A stretch of DNA of 64,000 bases from Actinomadura rupiterrae (GCF_024172125.1 NZ_JAMZEA010000015.1:186001-250000); one strand, 5' to 3'. Counted from the stretch's first letter, positions 32,552 through 41,620 are shown. Notes: generated by a model from the letters alone, not told the origin. A program made the numbers and translations.

Positions 32552-34300
32552 TCAGTTGACTTCTTTCAGGCGGCCGGGGATGCGTTCCCGGATGCGGTCG
32601 GTGACCGGGACGCGCTGGGGCGCCGGCGGTTCGAAGACGACCGGGGTCGGCGAGGCGGCGGCGACCGCTGAGCGTTCGGCCTCGACGAGTTCGTTGATGC
32701 GCGCGAGTTCCCGGTCCAAGCGCTCCTGGTTCCATCCGAGTTGGGAGGCCATGAGGGCTGCGGCCTCGGGGGCGGCCTTCCGAGCGTCCTCGAAGGACTC
32801 GATGAGCATCCGGGTCCGGCGCGCCAGGACGTCCTCCAGGTGCAGGGCGCCCTCGTGCGTGACGGCGTAGACGACCTCGGCCTTCAGCCACGGCCCGTCC
32901 TCCACCAGCGGTTCGGCGAGGGAGCGGTCCTGGTCGATGAGGTCGATGACCTCCAGGGCGAGGTTGCCGTAGCGGCCGACGAGGTAGCCGACCGTGCCGG
33001 GGTCCAGGTCGTTGTCCTCGGCGATCCGGTCCACGCCCGCCTGCAGCGCGGGCAGGCCGTCCGCGCCGGCCAGCGGCAGCCGGTCGGTGAGCGACTCGGG
33101 CACGTCGAAGCCTTCGAGGGCGGTGTCGATCACGTCCTTGGCCATGATCCGGTAGGTGGTGAACTTGCCGCCGGCGATGGTGGTCAGGCCGGGCGCCGGG
33201 GAGTCGACCACGTGCTCGCGGGAGAGCTTGGTGGTGGGCGAGTCGGCCTCGGCGGCCACCAGCGGGCGCAGCCCGGAGTACACGCCCACCACGTCGTCCC
33301 GGGTCAGGGGGCGGCTCAGCACGGTGTTGGCGTGGCCGAGGATGTAGTCGATGTCCTCACCGGTCGCGCCGGGGTCGGCGCGGTCGCCGTCCCAGTCGGT
33401 GTCGGTGGTGCCGACGATCCACCGGTCCTCCCAGGGGATGATGAACAGCACGCTCTTCTCGGTGCGCAGGATCATCCCCGTGCTGGAGTCGATGGCCTCG
33501 GCGGGCACCACGACGTGGACGCCCTTGGACATCCGCACCCTGAAGCCGGGCCGCACCCCGGCCTCCTGGTTGACCGGATCCGTCCAGACCCCGGCGCAGA
33601 CCACGACGGCATCGGCCCGGACGTCGAACTCGCGGCCGGTCTGCTCGTCCCGGACGCGGGCCCCGACGATCCGGCCGCTGCCCTCGTCGCGCAGCATCTC
33701 CTTGGCCGTCGTGCGCGTGGCGATCACGCTGCCGTGGGCCGCGGCGGTGCGGGCGAGCGTGAGGGTGAACCGGGCGTCGTCGACCTGGGCGTCGTAGTAG
33801 ACCACTGCACCGGTGAGGCCCTCGGACTTCAGCGCGGGGGCCATCCGGCGCGCGCGGGTCACCGACAGGTGCCGGTGGCGCGGCATCGGACGGCGCACGC
33901 CCTCCAGCGTGTCGTAGAGCGTCAGCCCGGCGCCCACGTAGGGGCGTTCGACGAGCTTGTGGTGCAGGGGGTAGAGGAAGGTGACCGGCTTCACCAGTTG
34001 CGGAGCCAGGCGCGACACCAGCAGGTCGCGTTCCTTCAGCGCCTCGCGGACGAGCTTGAAGTCGAACTGCTCCAGGTAGCGCAGGCCGCCGTGGATCAGC
34101 TTGCTCGACCGGCTGGAGGTGCCGGCGGCCAGGTCGCGGCTCTCCACCAGCGCGACGCGCAGCCCGCGGGCCGCGGCGTCCAGCGCGGCGCCGGCGCCGG
34201 TCACGCCCCCGCCGATGACGAGCACGTCGAACGTCTCCGAGGCGAGCCGTTCGAGGGTCCGCCCCCGCGTCCGCGCGTCGATCCCACCGGTCATGTGCAT
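32552..34300 (-). CDS. glpD: Aerobic glycerol-3-phosphate dehydrogenase
   Basis: A 582-residue FAD enzyme that oxidises sn-glycerol 3-phosphate to dihydroxyacetone phosphate at the membrane, passing electrons to quinones. The FAD site VLVIGGGVTGAGAALDAAARG opens it, then AGTSSRSSKLIHGGLRYLEQ (substrate/FAD region), PWEDRWIVGTTDTDWDGD, VYSGLRPLV and GGKFTTYRIMA; the C-terminal DAO_C domain follows. ATG 34300 has GGGGGGAA upstream. No glpF or glpK is adjacent. Confidence 0.96.
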   Translation of the reverse strand: MHMTGGIDARTRGRTLERLASETFDVLVIGGGVTGAGAALDAAARGLRVALVESRDLAAGTSSRSSKLIHGGLRYLEQFDFKLVREALKERDLLVSRLAPQLVKPVTFLYPLHHKLVERPYVGAGLTLYDTLEGVRRPMPRHRHLSVTRARRMAPALKSEGLTGAVVYYDAQVDDARFTLTLARTAAAHGSVIATRTTAKEMLRDEGSGRIVGARVRDEQTGREFDVRADAVVVCAGVWTDPVNQEAGVRPGFRVRMSKGVHVVVPAEAIDSSTGMILRTEKSVLFIIPWEDRWIVGTTDTDWDGDRADPGATGEDIDYILGHANTVLSRPLTRDDVVGVYSGLRPLVAAEADSPTTKLSREHVVDSPAPGLTTIAGGKFTTYRIMAKDVIDTALEGFDVPESLTDRLPLAGADGLPALQAGVDRIAEDNDLDPGTVGYLVGRYGNLALEVIDLIDQDRSLAEPLVEDGPWLKAEVVYAVTHEGALHLEDVLARRTRMLIESFEDARKAAPEAAALMASQLGWNQERLDRELARINELVEAERSAVAAASPTPVVFEPPAPQRVPVTDRIRERIPGRLKEVN

Positions 34301-34609
34301 GCGAGTTCCCCCCGTCCGCTCCGCGGCCGGTTCCGTCGCCGGCGCCGGTCGAGGAGCGACACTCCGCGTGACCCATCGTCGAGATCACGCTATCGACCCA
34401 GGTCCCGGGCCTCTTAAGGAGGGTCCGGATTCCGTGATTCGGACAGCCCTAAAGCGAGGGATCCGTTGGCGGGATGGCCGTGCTGGGCGAGGTCGGAGGG
34501 CAGGACGCTGCTGGGCCGGTCTGGCTGCGTCGGGGCATGCGTGCCCCCTGGGCGGAGGGCTGGCGCGTCCAGGGGCGTCCACTCCCAGGGTGAGCAGCCG
34601 CAGGGATCG
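34301..34609. other. 309-base intergenic region upstream of glpD
   Basis: I see no convincing gene here. It should hold the glpD promoter (minus strand). A weak dyad TCCGGATTCCGTGATTCGGA lies near 34425. A 9-bp triple repeat (GGGGCGCTG) just beyond, at 34622-34648, belongs to the end of the TetR gene. Confidence 0.4.
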
Positions 34610-35200
34610 TCAGGTCGCGTTAGGGGCGCTGGGGGCGCTGGGGGCGCTGCCTTCACGGGCGGCGAGGGTGCGGACGGCGTCGGCGATGGCGGGGCGGAGC
34701 GCGTCCAGCGAGTGGTCGGGGCCGAGCAGCATGCGCCTGATCTGGGGCATCGCCAGGGGCCAGGCGACCAGGCCCAGCGTGAAGAGCATCAGGGTGCCCG
34801 GGTCGCCGGAGGCGCTCGCCGCGGCGCCGGCCTTGTCCAGGTAGTGGGCCGTCCGCGCCTCCTCGTCGGGGACGGGCCCGTCGCCGAGTTCGAGCGCCTC
34901 CCACATGAGCAGGCGCAGGGCCTCGGGGTGGTCGCGGTGGTACTCGAACAGCCGCTCGGCGTAGGCGCCGAGGTCGCCGCCGTCCACCGGGACGGCCGCG
35001 GCGAGGTCGGTCATGAGGCGTTCGAGGACGGCGGCGAAGAGCCGGTTCTTGTCGCCGAAGTAGTCGTAGATGGCCCGCTTGTTGGCCTCGGCGTTCGCGG
35101 CGATGCGGTCGACGCGGGCGCCGGCGACGCCGTGCTCGGCGAACTCGGCGGACGCCGCGGCGAGGATGCGTTCCCGGGTGGCGGCTGAGTCGTAGGCCAT
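34610..35200 (-). CDS. TetR/AcrR-family repressor of the adjacent MFS exporter
   Basis: A 196-residue protein. The DNA-binding part reads ATRERILAAASAEFAEHGV and RVDRIAANAEANKRAIYDYFGDKNRLFAAVLERL. The ligand domain begins around DLGAYAERLFEYHRDHPEAL. It ends in a small SAPSAPSAPNAT repeat caused by a 9-bp DNA repeat. It is divergent from an MFS gene, with two strong palindromes in the gap, so it very likely represses itself and the exporter. Confidence 0.92.
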   Translation of the reverse strand: MAYDSAATRERILAAASAEFAEHGVAGARVDRIAANAEANKRAIYDYFGDKNRLFAAVLERLMTDLAAAVPVDGGDLGAYAERLFEYHRDHPEALRLLMWEALELGDGPVPDEEARTAHYLDKAGAAASASGDPGTLMLFTLGLVAWPLAMPQIRRMLLGPDHSLDALRPAIADAVRTLAAREGSAPSAPSAPNAT

Positions 35201-35211
35201 GCCCGCATTCT

Positions 35212-35227
35212 AACGAACCGGTTCGTT
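35212..35227. promoter_or_regulatory. Perfect 16-bp palindrome (TetR operator, near TetR start)
   Basis: AACGAACCGGTTCGTT is a perfect palindrome 12 bases before the TetR start codon. Its half-site GAAC is shared with the second operator at 35255. Confidence 0.75.
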
Positions 35228-35254
35228 TGACACGGCGCGGGGTCGCGGCGCAAG

Positions 35255-35278
35255 ATCGAACCAACTAGTTCGTTCGAT
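35255..35278. promoter_or_regulatory. Near-perfect 24-bp palindrome before the MFS gene
   Basis: The sequence centred on AACTAGTT with flanks ATCGAAC and GTTCGAT is complementary except for one base pair on each side. It ends 11 bases before the MFS start, overlapping its ribosome-binding site region, a typical repressor position. Confidence 0.75.
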
Positions 35279-35288
35279 TGGAGGCCGG

Positions 35289-36479
35289 ATGGTCGCAGTA
35301 CGAGCGCCGGCGGCACGGCCGGCGCTGTTCACGGCGATGGCGGTGTGCAGCGGCGCGACCGTCGCCAACGTCTACCTCGCCCAGCCGCTGCTGGATCTGT
35401 TCGCCCGCGGGCTCGGCGTCTCGGCGGCTGCCGCCGGGACCGTCGTCACCTGCGCGCAGTTCGGGTACGCGGGCGGCATCCTGTTCCTGGTGCCGCTCGG
35501 CGACGCCCGCCGCCGCCGGCCGCTGCTGGCCGCGCTGCTGACCGTCACCGTGGTGATGCTGCTGGCGGCGGCGGTGGCGCCGGGCCTCGGCGTGCTCGCC
35601 GCGGCGACGGCCCTGGCCTGCGGCGCGACGGTGGTGCCGCAGGTGCTGATCCCGCTGGCCGCCGAGCTGGCGCCGCCCGAGCGGCGGGCCGGCGTCGTCG
35701 CCAACGTCCAGATCGGCCTGATGACCGGCATCATCGGTTCGCGGGTCGTGGGCGGCCTCGTCGGAGAGGCGCTGGGGTGGCGGTCCGTCTACCTGCTGGC
35801 GGCCGTCCTCACCGCGCTGGCGGGCTCGGTCACCGTGTGGCTGCTGCCCGCGGAGGCCGATCGTCCCGGCGCGGCCTACGGACGCCTCCTGGCGTCACTG
35901 CCGGGACTGCTGCGGCGGGAGCCCGCGCTGCGGCACGCCTGCCTGCTGCACGGCGCCCTGTTCGGCGCCTACACCGCCACCTGGACGACGCTGGTCCTCG
36001 TCCTGACGCACGACCCGTACGGCTACAGCACCGCAGAGGCCGGGCTGTTCGGCCTGCTCGGGCTGTCGGGAACGGTAGCGGCGCCGTGGGCCGGACGGTT
36101 CATCGACCGGCGCGGCCCGGTCCCGATCCTGGCGGCGTCGGCCGTGCTGACGCTCGCCGCCGCCGGTGCGTACGCCGCCGGACGCGCCGTCCTCGCGTGC
36201 ATGGTGGCGGCCGTCCTGCTGGGCAACCTCGCCGTGCAGTGGAGCCAGATCGCCAACCAGGCGCGCATCTTCGCGCACCTCCCGGACGCGCGGAGCCGCG
36301 CCAACACCGTCTACATGGTCGCGGCGTTCCTCAGCGGCGCCGTCTCCGCGGCGCTGGCGAGCGCCGTCTACAGCTCCTACGGATGGGGCGGCGTCTGCAC
36401 CGTGCAGGCCCTGCTCGCCCTCGCCGGACTGGCGGTCGTCCCCGCCGTCCGGCGCCACGACTCGAAAGGGAACTCATGA
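35289..36479 (+). CDS. MFS exporter, YgaY/AraJ-like
   Basis: A 396-residue transporter with about 12 hydrophobic segments. The start PALFTAMAVCSGATVANVYLAQPLL and the motif A relative VPLGDARRRRPLLAALL match the actinomycete and proteobacterial exporter group around YgaY/Bcr-like MFS proteins. ATG 35289 has TTGGAGGCCGG upstream. The divergent TetR with paired operators indicates ligand-induced efflux. It overlaps the next gene by ATGA. Confidence 0.92.
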   Translation: MVAVRAPAARPALFTAMAVCSGATVANVYLAQPLLDLFARGLGVSAAAAGTVVTCAQFGYAGGILFLVPLGDARRRRPLLAALLTVTVVMLLAAAVAPGLGVLAAATALACGATVVPQVLIPLAAELAPPERRAGVVANVQIGLMTGIIGSRVVGGLVGEALGWRSVYLLAAVLTALAGSVTVWLLPAEADRPGAAYGRLLASLPGLLRREPALRHACLLHGALFGAYTATWTTLVLVLTHDPYGYSTAEAGLFGLLGLSGTVAAPWAGRFIDRRGPVPILAASAVLTLAAAGAYAAGRAVLACMVAAVLLGNLAVQWSQIANQARIFAHLPDARSRANTVYMVAAFLSGAVSAALASAVYSSYGWGGVCTVQALLALAGLAVVPAVRRHDSKGNS

Positions 36480-36862
36480 CCTTCCCCGCTATGCCCGCCG
36501 CCGTCCTGCGCTTCTTCGCGGCCTCGCAGGAGGGCGACGCCGAGGCATGGGCGTCCGCCTTCGCCGCCGACGGCGTCTTCCACGACCCGGTCGGCCAGCC
36601 GCCGATCATCGGCCGGGAGGCCATCGGCGACTTCATCGCCTCGGTCCTGCCGCAGTTCCGGCCCTTCCTCGGGCTGACGCCACTGGAGGCCCACACGGTC
36701 GGCACGTCCGTCGCCGTCTCCTGGCGCGGCGCCGCCGTCTCCCTGTCCGGCGCCCCCGTCAACTGGTCAGGCATCAACATCTACGAACTCGACGAAGACG
36801 GCCTGATCCGCGAAGCCCGCGCCTACTTCAACCCCCGCATTTTCCAAGCCCAACTCCCCTAA
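36476..36862 (+). CDS. SnoaL-like (NTF2-fold) protein
   Basis: A 128-residue protein. AVLRFFAASQEGDAEAWASAFAADGVFHDPVG is the helix-loop start of the NTF2/SnoaL fold, and GREAIGDFI, then NIYELDEDGLIREARAYFN complete it. The ATG overlaps the stop of the MFS gene (ATGA), so the two are translationally coupled and under the same TetR control. The fold can bind or isomerise small hydrophobic ligands; the compound handled by the exporter may be its ligand. Confidence 0.85.
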   Translation: MTFPAMPAAVLRFFAASQEGDAEAWASAFAADGVFHDPVGQPPIIGREAIGDFIASVLPQFRPFLGLTPLEAHTVGTSVAVSWRGAAVSLSGAPVNWSGINIYELDEDGLIREARAYFNPRIFQAQLP

Positions 36863-37106
36863 CACAAAGACCCCGCCCCCGCCCCACCAACTCCCCAGCG
36901 CCCCCCGTTATGTTTTTCGTGGTCCTGCAAGAGGGCCGCTGGCCTCCGGGCCCGGTATGACTGTTCCCCCCTGTCGAACCGATGACCTGGGGGGTGGTGT
37001 CACCGGGCCCGAGAGGTGTCGTCGGAGACGCTGATGAGAGGCCCGACCACCGCCTGGCCGGGCGCAACGCCCGACCGTCCTCGGGCGGCAGGTCTGCATA
37101 ACGTGG
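36863..37106 (+). ncRNA. Structured leader of the IS110 element, candidate bridge (seek) RNA
   Basis: The 244-base non-coding region before the IS110 transposase is rich in stems: CGGGCG-CAA-CGCCCG at 37059-37073, a CCCCCC/GGGGGG pairing around 36967-36995, and GGGCC/GGCCC arms around 37004-37045. In IS110-group elements the left non-coding end encodes the bridge RNA that guides the recombinase to target and donor sites. I infer this by position and structure; the exact ends and guide loops are not resolved. Confidence 0.45.
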
Positions 37107-37157
37107 ATGCGCGAGTACGGCACCGACGCCGAGGCCGGCGTCCGGAACTTCCCTGGG

Positions 37158-38369
37158 ATGGTGGGAGTGGTCAGCACCCAAGACGTGGGCGTGTTCCTCG
37201 GTCTGGACGTCGGTAAGAGCTTCCATCACGGGCACGGACTGACACCGTCCGGCAAGAAGGTCTTCGACAAGCAACTGCCCAACAGCGAACCGAAGCTGCG
37301 CACGCTGTTGGACAAGCTCACCAGCAAGTTCGGCACCGTCCTGGTGATCGTGGACCAGCCCGCATCGATCGGCGCCCTGCCCCTGGCCGTCGCCCGGGAC
37401 GCCGGCTGCAGGGTCGCCTACCTGCCCGGCCTGGCGATGCGCAGGATCGCCGACCTGTATCCGGGCGAGGCCAAAACCGACGCACGTGACGCCGCGGTGA
37501 TCGCAGACGCCGCACGCACCATGCCGCACACCCTGCGGACACTCGAGCTGGCCGACCAGATCACCGCCGAGCTGACCGTGCTGGTCGGGTTCGACCAGGA
37601 CCTGGCGGCCGAGGCCACCCGCACCAGCAACCGCATCCGCGGCCTGCTCACCCAGTTCCACCCCAGCCTCGAACGCATCCTGGGCCCGCGCCTGGACCAC
37701 CCCGCCGTCACCTGGCTGCTGGAACGCCACGGCTCCCCGCAGGCTCTACGCAAAGCCGGACGCCGCAGACTGATGGAGACCATCAGACCCAAGGCCCCGC
37801 GCATGGCAGCCCGGCTGATCGACGAAGTCTTCGACGCCCTGGACCAGCAGACCGTGATCGTCCCCGGCACCAGCACCCTCGACCTGGTGATCCCCTCACT
37901 CGCCCGTTCCCTGGCAGCCGTCCACCAGCAGCGACGGGCTCTTGAAACCGAGATCGAAACCCTGCTGGAGGCCCACCCTCTTTCCCAGGTCCTGACCTCG
38001 ATGCCCGGAGTCGGAGCCAGGACCGCCGCCGTCCTGCTGGCCACCGTCGGCGACGGCACCAGCTTCCCCACCCCCGGCCACCTGGCCTCCTACGCCGGCC
38101 TCGCCCCCGCGACCAAGTCCTCAGGCACCTCGATCACCGGCGAACACGCACCCAGAGGCGGCAACCGGCAACTCAAACGCGCCATGTTCCTCTCCGCCTT
38201 CGCCGCCCTCCACGACCCAGCCTCCCGCACCTACTACGACCGCTGCCGCACCCGCGGCAAAACCCACACCCAAGCCCTCCTCCGCCTCGCCAGACACCGC
38301 ATCAGCGTCCTATTCGCCATGCTCCGCGACGGCACCCACTACGAACACAGACCCCCACGCCCCGCTTGA
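37158..38369 (+). CDS. IS110-family transposase (DEDD recombinase)
   Basis: A 403-residue protein from ATG 37158 (ATG 37107 is also open). The RuvC-like N-terminal part has FLGLDVGKS, VLVIVDQPASIG and KTDARDAAVIAD, with Asp replacing the usual Glu in the second motif, as in many actinobacterial members. The C-terminal transposase_20 part has SMPGVGARTAAVLLATVGD and ASYAGLAPATKSSGTSITGE, with the catalytic Ser region. IS110 recombinases insert without long inverted repeats, and none are seen. The right end is probably near 38371-38393 (GACATAGAGGC). Confidence 0.93.
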   Translation: MVGVVSTQDVGVFLGLDVGKSFHHGHGLTPSGKKVFDKQLPNSEPKLRTLLDKLTSKFGTVLVIVDQPASIGALPLAVARDAGCRVAYLPGLAMRRIADLYPGEAKTDARDAAVIADAARTMPHTLRTLELADQITAELTVLVGFDQDLAAEATRTSNRIRGLLTQFHPSLERILGPRLDHPAVTWLLERHGSPQALRKAGRRRLMETIRPKAPRMAARLIDEVFDALDQQTVIVPGTSTLDLVIPSLARSLAAVHQQRRALETEIETLLEAHPLSQVLTSMPGVGARTAAVLLATVGDGTSFPTPGHLASYAGLAPATKSSGTSITGEHAPRGGNRQLKRAMFLSAFAALHDPASRTYYDRCRTRGKTHTQALLRLARHRISVLFAMLRDGTHYEHRPPRPA

Positions 38370-38403
38370 CGAAAGACATAGAGGCACCCCCCCACACACA
38401 CCA

Positions 38404-38434
38404 CCCCCGCCCGAGCCAAACGCTCGGGCGGGGG
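38404..38434. terminator. 13-bp stem terminator between IS110 and IS256
   Basis: CCCCCGCCCGAGC (38404-38416) and its exact complement (38422-38434) enclose the loop CAAAC. It lies between the convergent transposase genes and could end both transcripts. Confidence 0.75.
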
Positions 38435-38477
38435 TACCTCCGCGCTTCTCGGGTCCTCGGTGCGAGCTTGTAACTCG

Positions 38478-40025
38478 AGGTGTGTAAAGATGATCTTGTG
38501 GTGGGTCTGGTTGTGTTTACCGGATGCGGCCCGGGTAGGCCTGGGCGAGTTCGTTGAGTGCTTCGGGCCAGCCGTAGGTTTTGGTGCCCTCGACGAGTCG
38601 GGCGGGTTGGAAGGGATGCTTGTCGCCGTTGGCTCGTTTGGCGGCGCGTTCGCGGGCGCGTTTGTCCTCGATGTTGACGATGGCCAGCCACAGCAGTTTG
38701 ACGACTGCGTCGTCGGTCGGGAAGTGGCCGCGGGCCTTGGTGACCTTGCGGAGTTGGTAGTTCAGTGACTCGATGCTGTTGGTGGTGTAGAGCAATCGGC
38801 GGACTGCGGGTGTGAAGGCCAGGAACGGGGTGACCTGTTCCCAGGCCGTCTCCCACACTTTCACCGCCTGCGGGTAGCGTTTTCCCAGCTCGCTGGTGGC
38901 CAGGGTGGCCAGGGCGTCGAACGCGGCGTCGGCGTCGACGGCGGTGTAGACCTTCTTCAGTTCGGCCGCGACCGCGGCGCGGTCCTTGCGTGGGACCGGC
39001 CGCAGTGCGTTGCGGATCAGGTGGACCACGCAGGTCTGGACGGTGGCGTGGGGGAAGGCCGCGGTGATGGCGTCCTCGAACCCGCCCAGCCCGTCGCAGC
39101 AGGCGATCAGGATGTCGGTGACTCCACGGTTGCGCAGGTCGGTGACGACACCGCGCCAGAACCCGGCGCCTTCTCCGACCGGGCCGTCGGCGGCCTTGGG
39201 CACCCAGATGCCCAGCACGTGCTTGTCGCCGTCGGTGTCGATCCCGACTGCCAGGTACGCCGGCTTGTTGTGCACGACGTGGTTGTCGCGGACTTTCACC
39301 ACGATCGCGTCCAGGAACACCACGGCATAGACGGGGTCGAGCGGGCGGCGCTGCCAGGACTTGACCTCCTCCATCACCTGCTCGGTGATCCGGGAGACGG
39401 TCTCGGGACTGAGCCGGGTCCCATACACCTGGTCGAGGTGGTGGACGATGTCACGGACCGTCATGCCGTGCGCGTACAGGCTGATGACCATGTCGTCCAG
39501 GCCGCCGGAGACGCGCCCGGCGCGTTTGGGCACCAGCATCGGCTCGAAGCTGCCGGCCCGGTCCCGCGGCACCGCCACCTGAACCGGCCCGACCCCGGTC
39601 TGCACCGTCTTGCGGATCTTCCCGTTCCGGGCGTTGCCCGCCACCGCGCCCGCGCCCTGCACATGCCGGTCATAGCCCAGATGCGCGGTCAGCTCGGCCT
39701 CCAACGCCCGCTCCAGGACGGCCTTGACCAGATCACCCAGCATCGAGCCCTCACCGGTCAGCCGCAGCCCGCCGTCCTGGTCCCGGGACCTGGCCAGCAA
39801 CTCATCCAGCAGCCGATCGTCCATCAGCTCCCGGATCGGACGACGCACCGTTTCCTGCTCGGACTCACCCACCTCCAACACGGTAGCCGGAAGATCACTT
39901 ACGGTGGTCGAGGTGGTGCCGTCGACACCATCGATCACAGACATGACGTGTGGTTCTCCCCCCGAAGAACGTGGGCGCTTCGCCCACTGATCACTTGCTC
40001 CCCAACAAGATCACTTTCCACACCT
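38478..40025 (-). mobile_element. IS256-family insertion sequence
   Basis: The element is bounded by inverted ends: left AGGTGTGTAAAGATGATCTT (38478 on) and right, read inward on the other strand, AGGTGTGGAAAGTGATCTT (ending 40025). About 26 bases match with one mismatch, one single-base gap and a few later differences. The single transposase gene fills most of its 1.55 kb. I see no 8-9 bp target duplication: the flanks are GTAACTCG and AGAGAGAT. Confidence 0.85.
38517..39944 (-). CDS. IS256-family transposase (Mutator-type DDE)
   Basis: A 475-residue transposase of normal length. Conserved blocks: LGDLVKAVLERALEAELTAHLGYD, the first Asp in YAVVFLDAIVVKVRD, the second Asp in DILIACCDGLGGFEDAI, the C-x2-H region VQTCVVHLIRNALR, and the catalytic Glu in LLYTTNSIESLNYQLRK. 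The frame is uninterrupted, so the enzyme may be active. Confidence 0.95.
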   Translation of the reverse strand: MSVIDGVDGTTSTTVSDLPATVLEVGESEQETVRRPIRELMDDRLLDELLARSRDQDGGLRLTGEGSMLGDLVKAVLERALEAELTAHLGYDRHVQGAGAVAGNARNGKIRKTVQTGVGPVQVAVPRDRAGSFEPMLVPKRAGRVSGGLDDMVISLYAHGMTVRDIVHHLDQVYGTRLSPETVSRITEQVMEEVKSWQRRPLDPVYAVVFLDAIVVKVRDNHVVHNKPAYLAVGIDTDGDKHVLGIWVPKAADGPVGEGAGFWRGVVTDLRNRGVTDILIACCDGLGGFEDAITAAFPHATVQTCVVHLIRNALRPVPRKDRAAVAAELKKVYTAVDADAAFDALATLATSELGKRYPQAVKVWETAWEQVTPFLAFTPAVRRLLYTTNSIESLNYQLRKVTKARGHFPTDDAVVKLLWLAIVNIEDKRARERAAKRANGDKHPFQPARLVEGTKTYGWPEALNELAQAYPGRIR

Positions 40026-40178
40026 AGAGAGATACCTCCCTCGGTGCGGTCTACGTCGGGGGTTGGGCTGATCGGAGGGTGGCGGTTGGGGGCTGTCCGG
40101 GGAGTCGATTTGTGGGGGTCGGGGGCGGGGTATGGGCGGGGTGTTGTTGTCGCCGAGGTGCGCGGTGGGGAATGTTCG

Positions 40179-41543
40179 ATGGACGAGGGCGAACGGTCGC
40201 GGCGTGCCGAGGCCGGGCGGGGCGCCGCTGAGGAACTGCTGGCGCGGCAGGTTAGCGGTGTCGTCCTCACCTGGGTGGACACCGGCGGGATCACGAGGGC
40301 CAAGGCCGTCCCGTGCGGGCGTCTCGAACACGCCGCCGCCTGGGGCGTCGGGATGTCGCCGGCGTTCGACTTCTGCATGCTCGACGACTCGATCCTGAAG
40401 GGGCCCTTTTCGGCCGGTCCGGTTGGGGACCTGCGGCTGCATCCGGATCTCGATCGGCTGGCCGTCTTGGCCGCGCTGCCCGGCTGGGCCTGGGCGCCTG
40501 CGGACCGGTACGACCTGGACGGACGACCGCATCCGCGGGACGGCCGGGGGCAGGCGCGGCGCGCTGTCGAGCGTCTCGGCGCCGACGGATTCACCGTGCG
40601 CGCGGCCTTCGAGGTCGAATGGTCGCTGTCCCTAGGGCACGGGGACGAGTTTGTGCCTGCGTGCGGAGGCCCGGCATACGGCATGACCCCCTTCATGGAA
40701 CAGGCCGACTATCTGCGGGACGTGCTGGACGCGCTGACTGCGACGGGTGTTTCGGTTGACCAGATCCACCCGGAGTACGCGGCGGGACAGTTTGAGGTTT
40801 CGGTGGCTGCAACGGATCCTCTCGCCGCTGCCGACACGTTCGTCCTTGTACGGGAGACGATCCGCGCGATCAGCCACCGCCACGGCATGCGCGCGAGCTT
40901 CGCGCCGATGGTCACGACCGATGGCGTCGGCAACGGCGCGCATGTGCACCTCAGTCTGTGGCGGGACGGACGCAACCTGATGTCCGGAGGTGACGGAGGC
41001 TACGGGCTCACGCCGACCGGTGAGAGCTTCGCTGCCGGAATCCTGTCCCGGCTGCCCGCGCTGCTAGCGATCGGCGCGCCGTCGGCGGCCAGCTACCTGC
41101 GGTTGATCCCGTTCCACTGGGCGGGCGCGTTCGCGTGCTGGGGATGGGAGAACCGCGAGGCCGCGCTCCGATTCGTCCCCGGGGCTTCTGGCGATGGCGC
41201 CCGAGCCGCCAACTTCGAGATCAAGAGCTTCGACGCCACCGCGAACCCCTATTTGCTGATGGCCGCCCTGCTGGCCGCCGGCCAGACCGGTCTTGCCGAG
41301 AAGGCCGTGCTCCCGGCTCCCGTCGACATCAACCCTGCGAAGCTCGAACCGTCGCGCAGCGTCCCGGCGCTGCCGTCCTCGCTCGAAGAGGCCGTCCAAG
41401 CGCTGGAGAGCGACGACGCGCTGGCCGAGGCGCTGGGCGAACCGATGATCACGGCCATCACCGTCGTCCGCCGAGGCGAAGCCGCCCTCTTCGACTCGTG
41501 CACGAACGAGGAGATCGTCGCTCGGACGCGATGGCGCCACTAG
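40179..41543 (+). CDS. Glutamine-synthetase-family ligase (GlnA-like)
   Basis: A 454-residue GS-fold enzyme from ATG 40179 (GGTGGGGA upstream). It has the N-terminal beta-grasp part (VSGVVLTWVDTGGITRAKAVP), the metal site in HPEYAAGQFEVSV, ATP/ammonia region GNGAHVHLSLW and the late segment NFEIKSFDATANPYLLMAALLAAG. Sequence is far from the true GlnA. Such relatives make gamma-glutamyl amides (PuuA, GlnA3, FluG-like). It lies beside, and convergent with, the operon for ATP-grasp, dioxygenase, PLP decarboxylase and sulfotransferase, so a role in the same pathway is inferred. Confidence 0.9.
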   Translation: MDEGERSRRAEAGRGAAEELLARQVSGVVLTWVDTGGITRAKAVPCGRLEHAAAWGVGMSPAFDFCMLDDSILKGPFSAGPVGDLRLHPDLDRLAVLAALPGWAWAPADRYDLDGRPHPRDGRGQARRAVERLGADGFTVRAAFEVEWSLSLGHGDEFVPACGGPAYGMTPFMEQADYLRDVLDALTATGVSVDQIHPEYAAGQFEVSVAATDPLAAADTFVLVRETIRAISHRHGMRASFAPMVTTDGVGNGAHVHLSLWRDGRNLMSGGDGGYGLTPTGESFAAGILSRLPALLAIGAPSAASYLRLIPFHWAGAFACWGWENREAALRFVPGASGDGARAANFEIKSFDATANPYLLMAALLAAGQTGLAEKAVLPAPVDINPAKLEPSRSVPALPSSLEEAVQALESDDALAEALGEPMITAITVVRRGEAALFDSCTNEEIVARTRWRH

Positions 41544-41620
41544 CTCTCTTGACATGCGGCATTCGTGGCGTTCGATCGGGCACGACCGGGGGGCTTTTGT
41601 GTGCCGGGGTGTCGGGCTAG

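Noticed and set aside
40132..40178. An upstream start for the GS-like gene within the IS256 flank
   Set aside because: The frame is open into the insertion sequence, but residues before ATG 40179 are not conserved and the ribosome-binding site fits 40179.
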